Notes: generated by a model not told the origin, from the letters alone. A stretch of 35,244 nt of DNA from Ignavibacteria bacterium (GCA_016178625.1 JACOSX010000130.1:1-35244); one strand, 5' to 3'. Shown: positions 16,481 to 25,917, numbered from the stretch's first letter. A program made the numbers and translations.

Positions 16481-16814
16481 GACATAATTCGAAAAGGATT
16501 CTAAATTGTCAAAATAGACGGTTTCGCAGGCGTTATATCAACGCATTATCTGAAGGGCATCACGCAGGTGCATAGCCAATTCCGGGTACGTAAACATCTT
16601 AGCACAACGTTTGATCTTAAATCAGTCATTCAACGTTGAAGCTTATCGGTGGGCACTGTAACATGTCACGTTACATCGGCATGTTGCCGTTCGTGTAAAT
16701 CGGCTCAGTCTAAGAAACACTGTAGGGAATTGCAATCTTGCTTTTCTCAGGATTTTTCCTGTCATTGAGGTCAGAATATTTTCTGTCTACCTTTGAGGGC
16801 TCCATTATCGTCGC
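16481..16814. promoter_or_regulatory. Divergent intergenic region with two palindromic candidate operators
   Basis: No gene is visible in these 334 bases between the leftward sulfur operon and the rightward vWA gene. Two strong symmetric sites occur: TTCAACGTTGAA, a perfect 12-base palindrome at 16629-16640, and TGTAACATGTCACGTTACA at 16657-16675, where eight of nine pairs match around a central T, shaped like a CRP/FNR-family operator. A smaller hairpin GCGTT-ATATC-AACGC lies near 16532. The sites are 140-190 bases from either gene start, so they could serve either direction. I found no convincing -35/-10 pair for the plus-strand gene. Confidence 0.45.
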
Positions 16815-19016
16815 ATGATATTTCTAAATCCATTCGTGTTGTTCGGGCTCGCTGCAGCAGCAATCCCGGTCATCCTCCATCTTTTGAACCTCCGAAAACT
16901 TCGGACGATTGAATTTAGCACTCTTTCGTTTCTCAAAGAACTTCAGCAGACCAAAATCCGGCGACTTAAACTTCGCCAGATCATTCTCCTCATCGTCCGT
17001 ACGTTGCTGGTCATTTTCATCGTGCTCGCCTTCGCTCGACCGGCATTACGGGGAACCATCCTTGGGAGTATCGGTACGCACGCACACTCCACGATTCTGT
17101 TCATCCTCGATGACTCCTTCAGCATGATGGCACGTGACGAACACGGAGAATTATTCAAGCAAGCAACTGAATCCATGGGGAAACTGCTTGATCTTGTCAA
17201 AGAAGGGGATGAAGTCTTTTTAATCAAGTTGTCCGATGTTCCGCAAGCTACTGTTGACCCAGCCACACACGATGTGACTGCACTACGTACGATAGTGAAT
17301 GAAGCTCAAGTTTCCAGTGTCCGGCGCTCAATGGATGGTGCTCTCAGCCTCGCTGTAAAGCTCCTCCAGCGTTCGGTCAATGCCAACAAAGAGGTGTATG
17401 TTATCAGCGATATGCAGCAAACACTCTTCAAGAAAGCATTGATGCAGCAGCAGGAACAAGGAATTGGATTATTCGACCTCCAGACCAATATGTTTATCAT
17501 CCCACTCGGCTCCAAGGATGAGGCGAATGTGGCGATCGATTCGATGGAGGTGACAACGACAATTCTTGAGAAAGATAAACCTGCCTCGGTGTATATTGCG
17601 GTGAGGAACTACAGCCGCTTTCCTTTAAATAATTACGTTGTGAGTGCGTATCTTGACGGCACTCGGGCGGCACAGGGGAACGTTTCCGTCGAGCCATGGG
17701 GGACCGCGTCTGTGGTCTTGAATGTCACACCAAAACGATCGGGCTTTCTCAAAGGTTACGTCGAACTGGAGAATGACGCTATCGAGATTGATAACCGGAG
17801 ATATTTCACGATCGTTATCCCTGAAAGGATCAATGTGGCGATGGTTTCCGACGCGGAAAGCGACAACACGTTCACGCTGCATGCCCTTCATGCAAGTACC
17901 AGCGATGAGACCCACTCTGTGCTCAACGTTCAACAGATAACGATGCAAAAGTTTCCACTCCTTGATTTGAAACGAATTGATGTTCTGGTTTTCACCAATA
18001 TCAAATCATTTTCAGCAAGCGATATAGATCGCGTGAAGAGCTTTGTTGGTCGCGGGGGTGGGTTGTTATTGTTCCCCGGGCCCAACATCCAGATAGAAGA
18101 CTATAATACGAGCTTGTTACCCTCACTGAATATCCCGACCATTCAGTCGATTACTGGCACTGCCAATCAGGCCACATCGCTCTCATTCCAAAATGTGGAC
18201 TTCAATCACCCGCTGTTCACAACAGTATTCGAAAAGCATCTGCAACAGAAAAAACACGAGCCCGATGGTTTCGAATCTCCAAACATCATGAGAAGTTTGA
18301 AGAGGCAGGCTGGAAAAGAGGGGCGCACAATCATCGCGCTGAGTGATGGAAGCGCATTCCTTTCCGAGCACAGGGTCGGCAATGGAAAAGTCCTCTTCTT
18401 CTCCGTGGCGCCTCTCCTCACGTGGTCGGATTTTCCGTTGAAGGGAATCTTCGCACCTCTGATCTTCCGTTCGACCATGTATGTCTCTCCGAGGGAAGAA
18501 AACGGTATGACCGCGACAACGGGCGAGGAACCGACCATCTCGGTGCGCAGCGAATCATCATCGAATGTAGCGTCAACTGAGGCTGGGAATCATTACAAAA
18601 TGATTACGCCGGATGGTATCGAAGAACTTGTCCAACCATCCTCTACCCCCTCCCGATTAAGTGGGTTCGGGACAGCGTTGACGTTCGCGCCCAAACGCTT
18701 GAATCTTCCGGGTTTCTATGAACTACGAAACGGATCAACGACACTTGCTCTGCTCGCAGTTAATATCGACAGCAAGGAGTCGGACACACGAAAAGTGTCG
18801 CAGGATGAACTGGTGAAATTCTGGAAGGCTGTCGGCATTGAGCCATCACGAGTACATTCTCTCAAACCGGGCGAACAGATGCAAACGACCATCCTCCAAT
18901 CGCGATTCGGCGTCGAACTCTGGAAATATTGTATCTGCTTAGCGTTGATCTTAGCCTTCCTGGAAATGTTCATCGCCCGCGACAGTAGAATCGCTCTTCA
19001 GCATGCCACTTCATAG
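16815..19016 (+). CDS. BatA-like membrane-anchored vWA-domain protein
   Basis: A 733-residue protein with two N-terminal membrane segments (residues ~5-25 and ~58-78) around a basic loop LRKLRTIEFSTLSFLKELQQTKIRR, the signature of the BatA/two-anchor family. A vWA domain follows with the metal-binding DDSFSM near residue 98, then beta-rich segments, a Rossmann-like stretch beginning IDVLVFTNI (~390), and a last membrane helix CICLALILAFLEMFIA near the C-terminus. Such proteins are common in Bacteroidota, often with MoxR ATPases, which are not seen here. The specific role is unknown. The gene is first of three on the plus strand and its end lies next to hflX. Confidence 0.85.
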   Translation: MIFLNPFVLFGLAAAAIPVILHLLNLRKLRTIEFSTLSFLKELQQTKIRRLKLRQIILLIVRTLLVIFIVLAFARPALRGTILGSIGTHAHSTILFILDDSFSMMARDEHGELFKQATESMGKLLDLVKEGDEVFLIKLSDVPQATVDPATHDVTALRTIVNEAQVSSVRRSMDGALSLAVKLLQRSVNANKEVYVISDMQQTLFKKALMQQQEQGIGLFDLQTNMFIIPLGSKDEANVAIDSMEVTTTILEKDKPASVYIAVRNYSRFPLNNYVVSAYLDGTRAAQGNVSVEPWGTASVVLNVTPKRSGFLKGYVELENDAIEIDNRRYFTIVIPERINVAMVSDAESDNTFTLHALHASTSDETHSVLNVQQITMQKFPLLDLKRIDVLVFTNIKSFSASDIDRVKSFVGRGGGLLLFPGPNIQIEDYNTSLLPSLNIPTIQSITGTANQATSLSFQNVDFNHPLFTTVFEKHLQQKKHEPDGFESPNIMRSLKRQAGKEGRTIIALSDGSAFLSEHRVGNGKVLFFSVAPLLTWSDFPLKGIFAPLIFRSTMYVSPREENGMTATTGEEPTISVRSESSSNVASTEAGNHYKMITPDGIEELVQPSSTPSRLSGFGTALTFAPKRLNLPGFYELRNGSTTLALLAVNIDSKESDTRKVSQDELVKFWKAVGIEPSRVHSLKPGEQMQTTILQSRFGVELWKYCICLALILAFLEMFIARDSRIALQHATS

Positions 19017-19023
19017 GATCCGA

Positions 19024-20316
19024 ATGAAGCTTCTTGAGACAAAAGAACGTGAAGAAGCGATCATTGTCGGTGTTGTGACCGGACGAGCGCGCCGACATGA
19101 CGTCGAGGAATACCTCAAGGAACTCGTTCTCCTCACCGACACTGCCGGAGCGGACGTGCGACACATGATCTCTCAGGAGCGCGATCGTATCGATGCGGCA
19201 ACATTTATCGGGAGCGGTAAGGCGAGAGCCATCGGAGAGATCGTGGATGAGGAAAAGATCGATCTGGTTATTTTTGACGACGATCTCTCGCCAGTTCAGA
19301 TCCGAAACCTCGAGAAGTATATTAAATGCAAGATCATCGACCGCAGCGGGCTGATCCTTGACATCTTTGCTTCACGAGCGAAAACAAAAGAAGCCATGAC
19401 ACAGGTCGAGCTTGCCCAACTGCAATATGTTCTCCCGCGATTGACTCGACAATGGACACATCTTTCGAAACAGTATGGCGGAGTCGGGACGAAGGGACCT
19501 GGAGAAACACAGATTGAGACTGACCGACGCGCAATTCGTACACGCATTAGCCTTCTCAAGGAAAAACTTCGCCAGATTAGTAAGGAACGGGAAGTCCAGC
19601 GGAAAGGCAGAAGAGATCTCACACGCGTCGCTATGGTAGGATATACGAATGTCGGTAAGTCTACCCTGTTGAGACTGCTTTCCGGCGCCGATGTGTTGGT
19701 GGAAAACCGACTATTCGCAACCCTCGATACAACGGTCCGACAAGTCGCTCTTACCCCCAGAAGAACGATTCTCCTTTCCGACACTGTAGGATTCATCCGC
19801 AAGTTGCCCCCGCATTTGGTTGCTTCATTCAGAACAACGCTCGCCGAAGTTGCGGAGGCGGACATCCTGTTGCACGTCGTTGATGTCAGTCATCCCCGAT
19901 TCGAGGAGCAGATCGCCATCGTGAACGATATGCTGGATAATCTACATGCGAACGGTAAACCGACGATTTTTGTGTTCAACAAGATTGATCGACTCCATGA
20001 TCGAGCAATCATCGGCGAACTCCCGAAACGCTATGATCCATCTGTGTTCATTTCCGCCGCACGGGGGATTAACATTTCTGCCCTGACCTCGACAATCCTC
20101 GAAATGCTTCAAGGGGATTCAACGGAACAGACGATCACCATCAAGCAATCGGATTACCGAACCATCGCCAAACTCCATGAAATTGCGGAAATCCTGGGCA
20201 AAGAGTACGAAGATAATTCAGTCACGGTACGGTTCCGCGTGAGCCAGAAAAATATGGAACAGATGAAAAAACTTCTCGGTCGTCGAAGGACAGACCACGT
20301 TTATCAGGATCATTAA
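19024..20316 (+). CDS. hflX: GTPase HflX
   Basis: A ribosome-associated GTPase that splits stalled 70S ribosomes. In ~430 residues it shows the HflX N-terminal domain (SGKARAIGE, LVIFDDDLSPVQIRNLE), the GPGETQIETDRR linker, and G motifs GYTNVGKSTLLR (G1), DTVGFIRKLPPHLVASFRTTLAEV (G3 and switch region) and NKID (G4). I prefer ATG 19024, which has AGGA six bases upstream; an in-frame ATG at 19003 would add seven residues and overlap the vWA gene by 14 bases. It lies close behind the vWA gene and 20 bases before the phosphatase gene. Confidence 0.95.
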   Translation: MKLLETKEREEAIIVGVVTGRARRHDVEEYLKELVLLTDTAGADVRHMISQERDRIDAATFIGSGKARAIGEIVDEEKIDLVIFDDDLSPVQIRNLEKYIKCKIIDRSGLILDIFASRAKTKEAMTQVELAQLQYVLPRLTRQWTHLSKQYGGVGTKGPGETQIETDRRAIRTRISLLKEKLRQISKEREVQRKGRRDLTRVAMVGYTNVGKSTLLRLLSGADVLVENRLFATLDTTVRQVALTPRRTILLSDTVGFIRKLPPHLVASFRTTLAEVAEADILLHVVDVSHPRFEEQIAIVNDMLDNLHANGKPTIFVFNKIDRLHDRAIIGELPKRYDPSVFISAARGINISALTSTILEMLQGDSTEQTITIKQSDYRTIAKLHEIAEILGKEYEDNSVTVRFRVSQKNMEQMKKLLGRRRTDHVYQDH

Positions 20317-20336
20317 CTGAAGTACCAAACCCTCAC

Positions 20337-21119
20337 ATGCTGAGCATCGCCATCGAAGCCGCTCAACAAGCGGGCAAATTCCTCAAACGGTCTCTCGGCA
20401 ACGTTCGGGAAATCGAACAGAAGTCGGGTGAGGAAAAGAATCTTGTCACAGAAATTGATCGACGGTCCGAAAAACTCATCATCGACATTATCCGAAAGCA
20501 TTATCCCAATCACGACATCCTTGCCGAGGAAAGCGGCCGAATGGGTCAAGCCTCGGAATACAAGTGGATCATTGATCCTCTCGACGGGACAACAAATTTC
20601 ACACATGGATTTCCGGTGTTCTGCGTTTCGATCGCGCTGGAGCGGAACGGTGTAATCGTTCTTGGTGTCATCTACGATCCGAACTTCGATGAGTTATTTA
20701 CAGCCGAGAAAGGCAAGGGCGCTTACCTCAACAACAAGCGGGTACGCGTCTCTCAGATTGACTTCTTAGCGCGAAGTCTGCTGGTAACTGGATTTCCGTA
20801 CAACATCACAGAGAACCCCGGTCACGCAATCGAACATTTCGTCAATTTTCTGATGAAAGCCCAGGCAGTTCGACGAATGGGTTCTGCAGCAATCGACCTC
20901 GCCTACACGGCGGCCGGAAGGTACGAAGGGTTCTGGGAAGTCGCTCTTAATCCATGGGATATGGCAGCAGGAGTATTATTGGTGGAGGAAGCAGGTGGGA
21001 AAGTTACCGACTTCGCCGGTCATCCATTCAGTATCTACAAGAAAGATGTTCTCGCAACGAATAGTGTTATCCACGACCAGATGATGAAGATACTGGAACG
21101 TGTAAGCGAGGAGAAATAA
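20337..21119 (+). CDS. suhB: Inositol monophosphatase family protein (SuhB-like)
   Basis: A Mg-dependent sugar-phosphate phosphatase of 260 residues. Metal-binding motifs are EESG (~65), WIIDPLDGTTNFTHG (~79-93) and NPWDMAAGVLLVEEAGG (~206-222), in standard order. Possible substrates include myo-inositol phosphate, fructose-1,6-bisphosphate or NADP; sequence alone does not choose. It follows hflX by 20 bases and converges with the kinase remnant, whose 3' end is only 26 bases away with no evident terminator between. Confidence 0.9.
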   Translation: MLSIAIEAAQQAGKFLKRSLGNVREIEQKSGEEKNLVTEIDRRSEKLIIDIIRKHYPNHDILAEESGRMGQASEYKWIIDPLDGTTNFTHGFPVFCVSIALERNGVIVLGVIYDPNFDELFTAEKGKGAYLNNKRVRVSQIDFLARSLLVTGFPYNITENPGHAIEHFVNFLMKAQAVRRMGSAAIDLAYTAAGRYEGFWEVALNPWDMAAGVLLVEEAGGKVTDFAGHPFSIYKKDVLATNSVIHDQMMKILERVSEEK

Positions 21120-21145
21120 GAGCTACACTCAACTCAATCCGGAGA

Positions 21146-21484
21146 TCATTCCTGATCGAAGAGTTCCTCCAGAGCCGTAAGCAACTTCTCTGCCGTATAG
21201 GGTTTCTGCAAAAACTTCACCGTCCCTTCTCGATCGACAAGATTCTCACTTCCAGCTTGACCGCTGATGGTGATCAACTTAAGCTTCGGATTGAGCCTTA
21301 GCAACGCTTTGATCGTTTGGGGTCCATTCATAATGGGCATGTTGACATCGACGATCGCGGCACGGATATCATCTTTATATTGTGAAAAAATTGCAACTGC
21401 TTCTGCGCCATCGTTCGCGGTGAGCACCCTGTAGTTAAAAGTCTCTAGGGTCGCTCTGGAGATTTCACGAATGGCTACCTCCTC
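21146..21484 (-). pseudogene. Receiver domain remnant of a broken hybrid histidine kinase
   Basis: About 110 codons in a different frame from the kinase part just upstream. They encode a receiver domain from shortly after its start: EEVAIREISRATLETFNYRVLTANDGAEAV, the phosphoacceptor Asp in IVDVNMPIMNG, and the lysine in LQKPYTAEKLL. The usual first strand and acidic pair (VLVVDDE) are missing at the junction. A stand-alone response regulator is unlikely because the only start codon (GTG 21427) would remove beta-1 and alpha-1. This looks like the C-terminal receiver of the adjacent kinase. Confidence 0.75.
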
Positions 21485-23169
21485 TGCAAAATATCGATCG
21501 CCATGATGATGGGGGCGAGAATATTATTGAGATCGTGCGCAATCCCGCTCGCGAGAGCCCCGATACTTTCCATCCTCTGTGCGCGGAGGAATTGTTGCTC
21601 GAGTTTTTTCTTTTCAGTAATATCGCGAAACACAACAACAGCTCCCGTCACGTGACCTTGTTCATCACGAATCGGTGTACAGCTGTAATCCACAGGAAAA
21701 CTCGTTTTATCCTTCCGCCAGAAAATTTCGCTGTCCACTTGATGAGCCACCCCATGTCGGAACGCCGCTTCAATGGGACATTCTTCGGCTGGATATGAAC
21801 TTCCATCAGATCTCGTATGATGTATCAGCATGTGCGTTGTTTGCCCGATGAACTCATCAAGATCCCAGCCGAACAATTTTGCGGCAGCCGGATTGATGAA
21901 CGTACATCGTCCGGTCAGATCAAGCCCGAAGATTCCTTCATCCACAGAGTTGAGCAGTAACTTGATGTGACGTGCTAACTCACGGACCTCGTCTCCGGCT
22001 CGTTTCCTCTCTGTAATATCTTGTGCGGTTCCTAAAATCTGTTTCGGTTGTCCATTTGTGACTCTGGAGAATACCGTTTCCCGGCTATAAAGCCATCGCC
22101 ACTCGCCATTTGCATGTCTTATCCGATATTCGATTTCAAGAATATCTTCATTCTGGGCGGTTGAAAAGCGTTTGTGGTGCTGTATCACCCGGGCCAGATC
22201 ATCAGGATGAACCAAAATGGGCAACATTCCCGTTCCCATCGCCTTGATCTCTCCGGGGGTGTATCCCAAAACAATTGCCATCTCACGATTTGCATAGACG
22301 TTGCGTTGTTCAATGAGATCGTACAAGTACAGAAGATTTGGAGTCGTGTCGAAGATGCGTTGAGTGAGGCGTTGACTTTCACGCAACGCCTCCTCTGCCT
22401 GCTTTCGGTTAGTGATATCTTCGTAGATCGCATAGATGCCTACTGGATGTTCATCGATGATAAGGGGGACGGTATGGAGATTGACATGAATGAGCGCACC
22501 ATCTTTGCGCTTGCGAACTGTTTCCTTCGAAGTGATTCCTCTCTCTAAACTTTCTAACGCGAAATCCCTTGATTCCTGGGCGTAGAAGGATGGAACAATC
22601 GTGTCGCGCAAAGATTTCCCTTTGATTTCTTCCGTTGTATACTGGAAGATTCTTTCAAAACCCTTATTGACATCGAGTACAGTATCAGAGGAATCAAGCA
22701 TCACAATGCCGATAGGGGCATTTTCAAATAATTGCTGAAAGTAAGTTTTCTGTCGAAGGGTTTCGGCCTCAGCATTCTTCCGTTTTTTACGTTCCTCTGC
22801 TTCGAGCATTGCGCGTCGGATTGCAGGGACAAGACGGTTTAGATTAGGTTTCAAAACATAGTCCGTTGCGCCACTTGCCATACTTTCGATTGCTGCTTCT
22901 TCCCCAAGTGTCCCGGAAACGAAAATGTACGGAATTTCCGGGTACCGCTCTTTCGCAAGGGCGAGCGCCAACGAACCGTTGAAAGAAGGGAGGGTGTAGT
23001 CCGAAATGATCAAGTCGAATCCACCGCGATCGAGCATTCTCATGAACTCGACGCGGGTATCGACGCGAAAAAGATCGCACCCAATGCCCTTGCCATTGAG
23101 ATATTTCTTCATGAGATTGGAATCGTTCTCATCATCTTCAAGATGAAGAATCCGCAGCTGCGCGTTCAT
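21475..23169 (-). pseudogene. Hybrid sensor histidine kinase lacking its ATPase domain
   Basis: 564 codons encode an N-terminal receiver (residues ~4-120, acidic LEDDEND, Asp in LIISDYTLP, LKP), three PAS domains (~143-260, ~270-390, ~398-520, with DITNRKQAEE, DITERKRAG and DITEKKKLEQ linkers), and the start of a HisKA helix pair with His545 in GIAHDLNN. The frame then stops within 20 residues, after DILQRR. No N, G1 or G2 box of the HATPase domain follows. Instead the next bases encode a receiver domain in another frame. A deletion of very roughly 700 bases, removing the HATPase and the receiver's first strand and shifting frame, explains this. The product could bind its histidine site but could not autophosphorylate. 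Confidence 0.8.
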
Positions 23170-23586
23170 AAAACTTCCTCACTGTGTAAGAGCATTGGCA
23201 CATCCTCCTACCGATCATACCCACGAGAGGTTCATTGATGATCCCTCCGAACAAACCGAGGTTTCAGAGCATCACAAATGTTATTCTTTGCTGCCCAATA
23301 ATTAGAAAACTCGTCATCCCGATAAAGAGACTTTTTACGTTTCTCCGTTAAATATAATCATTGAGACTGAGACTAGCAAGAATAATCGACGCAAAAGAGG
23401 AACAAATTATAAAGCAAGCTGTCCCGCGAAATTATGGTTATTAACCCACAATTGCTTTGATTATCGAAGGAGTGAGTGTGAGAGGGAGAGGGATATTGCC
23501 AGCTACAGAGAATTGAAAGTTTTGATCAGAGTGAAAAACTCTGGGAGTGGATAAGAGCCCCACGTATTGAATCCAACGCGCGAGTA
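23170..23586. other. Non-coding stretch between kinase remnant and ferredoxin
   Basis: I see no convincing gene, RNA or terminator in these 417 bases. Short frames on the minus strand have no family resemblance. The region is AT-rich in its middle (23330-23460), consistent with promoter DNA for the kinase gene, and contains a purine-rich block (GAGAGGGAGAGGG near 23480) similar in flavour to the repeats at 30.2 and 34.4 kb. Confidence 0.4.
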
Positions 23587-24027
23587 TTACCTTCCTGTCG
23601 CAATCTCATACAAGAGACGCGCTGTGACGAATAGAAATGTCCCTCCAAAGATGGTCCAGATCGTCGCCAACGTAAGACGTTCTTTGGTGAGCTTCCAGTC
23701 GATCGTAATAACAGGATAGGTCTTAATAGACATGTCCTTCGTAACATCTATCCGACATGCAAGCCTGACATTCTTCGGAACTTGTCTGGCATACAATGGT
23801 ACGAGTCCTAGAAGCGATGCCTCTTCAAGTGGAGAGATCGGCGCAGCACCCTTACCGTCAACAACCTCGACACGGCATGTACCACACAATCCGTTACCTA
23901 AACAATTGAGAAACTTATCTTTCCCGACGTACGGAGAAATACCATTCTTCAGAAGCGCTTTTCGAAGGTTGGCTCTTTCGACAACTTCGAGTGTTTTTCC
24001 TTCGTTGACAAGTGTAATAACAGGCAT
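23587..24027 (-). CDS. 2Fe-2S ferredoxin with C-terminal membrane anchor
   Basis: A 146-residue plant-type ferredoxin domain (1-~105). Cluster ligands are C-x5-C-x2-C in NCLGNGLCGTC plus the later cysteine in RLACRIDV. The first spacing is x5, as in several bacterial ferredoxins. A hydrophobic helix (LATIWTIFGGTFLFVTARLLYEI) near the C-terminus should tether it to the inner membrane with the cluster in the cytoplasm. No partner reductase or oxygenase is adjacent; it stands alone between two stretches without clear genes. It could feed electrons to the ferredoxin-type sulfite reductase in this window, but that is speculation. Confidence 0.85.
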   Translation of the reverse strand: MPVITLVNEGKTLEVVERANLRKALLKNGISPYVGKDKFLNCLGNGLCGTCRVEVVDGKGAAPISPLEEASLLGLVPLYARQVPKNVRLACRIDVTKDMSIKTYPVITIDWKLTKERLTLATIWTIFGGTFLFVTARLLYEIATGR

Positions 24028-24160
24028 TCACAAACTCCAGATGTTGCAAAAAAATGATATCTGACTATCCTTCAGTCACTGCGAATACTTTTTCGCAGCG
24101 CCCGGAGGGAAACGCTTGGAGAAACCTCAATTTTTCATTCCGCGGTACAGGAAAGACAGA

Positions 24161-24337
24161 TCAATCTTGAACCACAGGACCTACGGACGCCACTGCATCC
24201 TTCCTTTCGCGCAGAGTGGTGTCAAGATAATTAATTTCCTGTGAGATTTCAAGTTTGAGGTAAAAAACAGGTCGATGTACAGCAAGGTTCGGGTCATCCA
24301 TGGAGAATATGGAAACTTCATCACTTACTGATGCCAT
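24161..24337 (-). CDS. Possible 58-residue protein downstream of the nucleoside phosphorylase gene
   Basis: A short ORF overlapping the last 13 bases of the phosphorylase gene in another frame and running on for 160 bases. It starts MASVSDEVSIFSMDDPNLAV and contains PVFYLKLEISQEINYLDTTLRERKD, a mixed, soluble-looking composition; an alternative start is Met13 at 24301. GAAGG lies nine bases before the first ATG. No family is recognised and no homologue comparison is possible here. The tight overlap with an operon end is the main support. It could be a chance frame. Confidence 0.35.
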   Translation of the reverse strand: MASVSDEVSIFSMDDPNLAVHRPVFYLKLEISQEINYLDTTLRERKDAVASVGPVVQD

Positions 24338-25662
24338 GGATGTATACCTTCCTCGTCGACGACGGCATGGATGAGTGGTGGCAACACAGAAGGCTCCGTG
24401 GCAATACTGATTGCTCGCTGCAACCGGTGTGTGGCAGGCTCAAGCATGTCCGTCCGGTCTGTGTGAAGGGTCGCTATCGTGTCGCCGACATTGACGCTGT
24501 CACCTACTTTCTTTGAGAACACGATGCCAGCTTTCGGGTCTATCACATCATCAACTTTCGTTCTCCCGGCACCAAGCATGAGGCTGATGTATCCGACTTC
24601 CAGCGCGTCGATATTGTCGATATCCCCTACAGAAGAGCTCTTCACCTCTATTATAAATTTGTTTCTGGGATACTTGCCCGATGTCTCAAGAAACGACGTA
24701 TCTCCTCCCTGTCGTTCCACAAGTTGGATAAACTTCTCCCACGCCTGCCCTGTATGGACTGCCCTACGACAGAGCGTGATCCCTTCCTCAATTGTTCTTG
24801 CCTTTCCCCCGAGCATCACCATCGCACCTCCAAGCGCGTAGGTGACTTCCATGAGATCCGGAACATCTTCTCCATGAAGGCAATGTATACATTCGACAAC
24901 CTCCAGCCAGTTTCCGACGGCACAACCGAGTGGCTGATTCATGTCCGTCAGGAATCCGATCGTCCTTTTTCCGAATTGCCTTCCGACGGCAATTAATGTC
25001 TGCGCAAGTTCAATCGCCTTCTCCTCCGATTGCATGAACGCACCATGCCCTGTCTTGACATCCAGCACCAGGGCATCAATTCCTTCTGCGAGTTTTTTGC
25101 TCATAATGCTTCCGGCGATGAGAGGTATGCTTTCGACAGTGCCCGTCACATCCCGCAGCGCGTACAGTTTCTTATCTGCCGGCGCGATCTCTGCCGTTTG
25201 TCCGATCATGACAACACCGACCTCTTCAATGGCCGCTTTGTACTCGTTGAGCGAAAGGTTTGTCCGAAAACCGGGAATCGATTCAAGCTTGTCAAGCGTA
25301 CCTCCTGTGTGCCCGAGGCTTCGACCCGAGATCATCGGCACAGGCACCCCACATGCTGCCACCATCGGCGCAAGAATCAGAGATACCTTATCGCCGACAC
25401 CGCCAGTCGAATGCTTATCGACTTTGACGCCTGGAATGGAAGAAAGATCAACAATCTCTCCCGATCGCAACATGACATCGGTGAGAGCAGTGATCTCCTC
25501 AAAATCCATTTTCTGGAAGTACACTGCCATGAGGAAAGCCGACATCTGGTAGTCCGTCATCTCTCCGTGGAGATATCCACGAATGAGAGACTCCATCTCG
25601 TCACGCGTAAGCTTGCCCCCGTTGCGCTTCTTCCGTATCAATTCAATTGGATGAAGAGTCAT
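24325..25662 (-). CDS. pdp: Pyrimidine-nucleoside / thymidine phosphorylase
   Basis: A 445-residue salvage enzyme cleaving pyrimidine nucleosides with phosphate. Motifs include KHSTGGVGDK (phosphate loop), SGRSLGHTGGTLDKLES (the family pattern), LRDVTGTVESIPLI and KTGHGAFM; the C-terminal half carries the beta-rich domain ending near LHTDR. Pyrimidine-nucleoside phosphorylase (Pdp) and thymidine phosphorylase (DeoA) are hard to separate by eye; length and the GHTGGTLDKLE block fit Pdp slightly better. It is the last recognised gene of the long minus-strand run that starts at the CADD-like gene. Two long frames on the other strand are shadows of it. Confidence 0.92.
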   Translation of the reverse strand: MTLHPIELIRKKRNGGKLTRDEMESLIRGYLHGEMTDYQMSAFLMAVYFQKMDFEEITALTDVMLRSGEIVDLSSIPGVKVDKHSTGGVGDKVSLILAPMVAACGVPVPMISGRSLGHTGGTLDKLESIPGFRTNLSLNEYKAAIEEVGVVMIGQTAEIAPADKKLYALRDVTGTVESIPLIAGSIMSKKLAEGIDALVLDVKTGHGAFMQSEEKAIELAQTLIAVGRQFGKRTIGFLTDMNQPLGCAVGNWLEVVECIHCLHGEDVPDLMEVTYALGGAMVMLGGKARTIEEGITLCRRAVHTGQAWEKFIQLVERQGGDTSFLETSGKYPRNKFIIEVKSSSVGDIDNIDALEVGYISLMLGAGRTKVDDVIDPKAGIVFSKKVGDSVNVGDTIATLHTDRTDMLEPATHRLQRAISIATEPSVLPPLIHAVVDEEGIHPWHQ

Positions 25663-25728
25663 TGTACATTGCTGATGACTGGTTCCGAGGATTGGTCATG
25701 CATATTCCGACCGATCATGCCGGTAAGG

Positions 25729-25917
25729 TTACACCTCGACTTTTACAACGAATCTCTTTTTGCATTTATTGCACTGGAGCTCGAATGTCGCCCAGTTGTT
25801 GCGCTCATAGTAAGAGATCTCTGCCAGTTCACCGTCACATCGGCTAACGATGCATTGCTTGAGGTCGAGACGGTATGTATGCTCTCGCTGGACTGATGAC
25901 TCATTCGGCAGTTCCAT
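25729..25917 (-). CDS. Small Cys-pair protein, unknown function
   Basis: A 62-residue ORF between the NUDIX gene (15 bases upstream) and the phosphorylase gene. Cysteines at 22, 27, 49 and 52 (C-x4-C and C-x2-C) suggest a single zinc ribbon: QCIVSRC ... QCNKCKKRF. I know no family for it. Position and spacing in the run of genes support a real gene; the zinc pattern supports a folded product. Confidence 0.6.
   Translation of the reverse strand: MELPNESSVQREHTYRLDLKQCIVSRCDGELAEISYYERNNWATFELQCNKCKKRFVVKVEV

Noticed and set aside
21146-21427. A free-standing response regulator
   Set aside because: The only start would drop the first strand and helix; homology extends upstream into the kinase's last codons in another frame, so it is a remnant.
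25030-25896. A 288-residue plus-strand ORF
   Set aside because: It lies antisense to the nucleoside phosphorylase and the small Cys gene and has no recognisable domain.
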